Both the position numbers and the translations under genes were made by a program. This document shows, piece after piece, positions 63,662 to 64,000 of a stretch of 64,000 bases of DNA. The stretch's first letter is position 1. Every line of letters begins with the position of its first letter. Source of the DNA: Catonia carolina (taxonomy: Eukaryota > Arthropoda > Insecta > Hemiptera > Achilidae); NCBI GenBank assembly GCA_035578175.1, contig JAQMRL010000006.1, positions 66,634,001 through 66,698,000 of the forward strand, read 5' to 3'. The notes beneath the pieces are model-generated. The model was not told the DNA's origin. It made no database searches and saw nothing but the letters and a program-made list of their open reading frames with translations.

Positions 63662-64000
63662 CTACCGCAATGTAGAAATAGTAACTGTAGGAGAAATTCC
63701 TTGAACATTTTGAGATTTACGTATAGTCAAAGTACAAATTATATAAATATTTAAACAAGTTAAAATAGTTAACCATAAATAAATTGTTGAGTGAACAATA
63801 TAAGTTTGATCAATAATAGCACTCCAAGGATTAGGTGTCTGGATTGGTTTGTTCAAGTTAGAAGGCCAAGGGTCAACTTGTTTGATGACAGGAAAGGAAA
63901 TATTCCAGTTTTTGTTGAGGATATGAGATAAGTTGTTTGTGATGGGTGGGTAGTAGTCTAGTACATGTGAAAAAGGTAATGCAGCAAAGTGTGTCCAGGA
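63662..64000 (-). CDS. C-terminal fragment of a membrane protein, possibly retroelement envelope-like
   Basis: The minus-strand frame is open from the right edge of the window and ends at 63,662. It has aromatic and Pro-rich extracellular-looking sequence (HVLDYYPPITNN, QVDPWPSNLNKP), then WSAIIDQTYIVHST and a membrane helix IYLWLTILTCLNIYIICTL, followed by a short basic cytoplasmic tail (IRKSQN...). One helix near the C-terminus with a short tail is the layout of insect retroviral (errantivirus-type) Env proteins, but no fusion peptide or cleavage site is in view. It may equally be a host membrane protein. It lies next to A-rich DNA without a visible LTR. Confidence 0.3.
   Translation of the reverse strand, partial: SWTHFAALPFSHVLDYYPPITNNLSHILNKNWNISFPVIKQVDPWPSNLNKPIQTPNPWSAIIDQTYIVHSTIYLWLTILTCLNIYIICTLTIRKSQNVQGISPTVTISTLR

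Overview
The window is AT-rich nuclear DNA of an arthropod, most likely an insect. The evidence is the set of transposon families in it: mariner and Tc1 relatives with a DUF4817-type N-terminus, a piggyBac fragment, RTE-like and CR1/Jockey-like LINEs, a tRNA-derived SINE, and a 6-bp-TSD Polinton. The species cannot be fixed from the sequence. Host genes are almost absent: only the end of one coding exon (bases 1-369) looks convincing. All family assignments come from motifs read by eye; no search was run, and repeat edges are approximate unless stated as exact.

Layout. 1-28.9 kb: host intergenic DNA filled with decayed transposons. These include LINE fragments at 3.0-3.2, 4.4-6.1 and 21.0-21.6 kb, two palindromic mariner-derived elements at 9.0-10.0 and 13.95-14.94 kb, a ~400-bp tandem array at 11.85-13.64 kb, an LTR-like repeat followed by a minisatellite at 15.6-16.3 kb, a piggyBac fragment at 16.7 kb, and a nearly full-length CR1-like LINE at 21.87-28.02 kb. 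The LINE lies inside one copy of the same LTR-like repeat.

28,955-48,306: a complete 19,352-bp Polinton/Maverick (adintovirus-like) element, inserted into a further copy of that LTR-like repeat. It has exact AG...CT ends, a 6-bp TTTGTG target duplication and long terminal inverted repeats (about 2.03 and 1.68 kb) packed with CCAAT-type motifs. Its genes, left to right, are: a BIR (IAP-type) protein on the minus strand; then on the plus strand a matrix metalloproteinase, integrase with chromodomain, packaging ATPase, GT14-like glycosyltransferase, a Polinton-type hypothetical, a fibre-like protein, a PLA2-domain protein, an adenain-like protease, a penton-like minor capsid protein, a 42-residue protein, the double-jelly-roll major capsid protein, an exonuclease-like/BIR-like protein and two unknown genes. 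The last three genes recur as a partial second copy near the right end, separated by a recurring short hairpin cassette. Capsid, protease and ATPase form the virion and packaging set, and integrase with the terminal repeats forms the insertion set. The protein-primed DNA polymerase expected of a Polinton is not visible; a repeat-rich ~2.2-kb gap (43.1-45.35 kb) holds no gene. The metalloproteinase, integrase and penton reading frames are each interrupted, so this copy is probably a recently inactivated endogenous element, unless recoding is used. The protease frame has no suitable start codon and follows an A10 run, which suggests -1 frameshifting.

48.3-64.0 kb: the right half of the interrupted LTR-like repeat, a ~1.7-kb segmental duplication (49.1-50.8 and 52.5-54.35 kb) with a ~743-bp insertion in the second copy, two copies of an insect SINE-like repeat, a 1,256-bp mariner with intact ends (55,171-56,426), a tRNA-derived SINE, Tc1/DUF4817 transposase remnants, A-rich DNA without genes, and an open reading frame running off the right edge that could be the C-terminus of a retroelement envelope-like protein.
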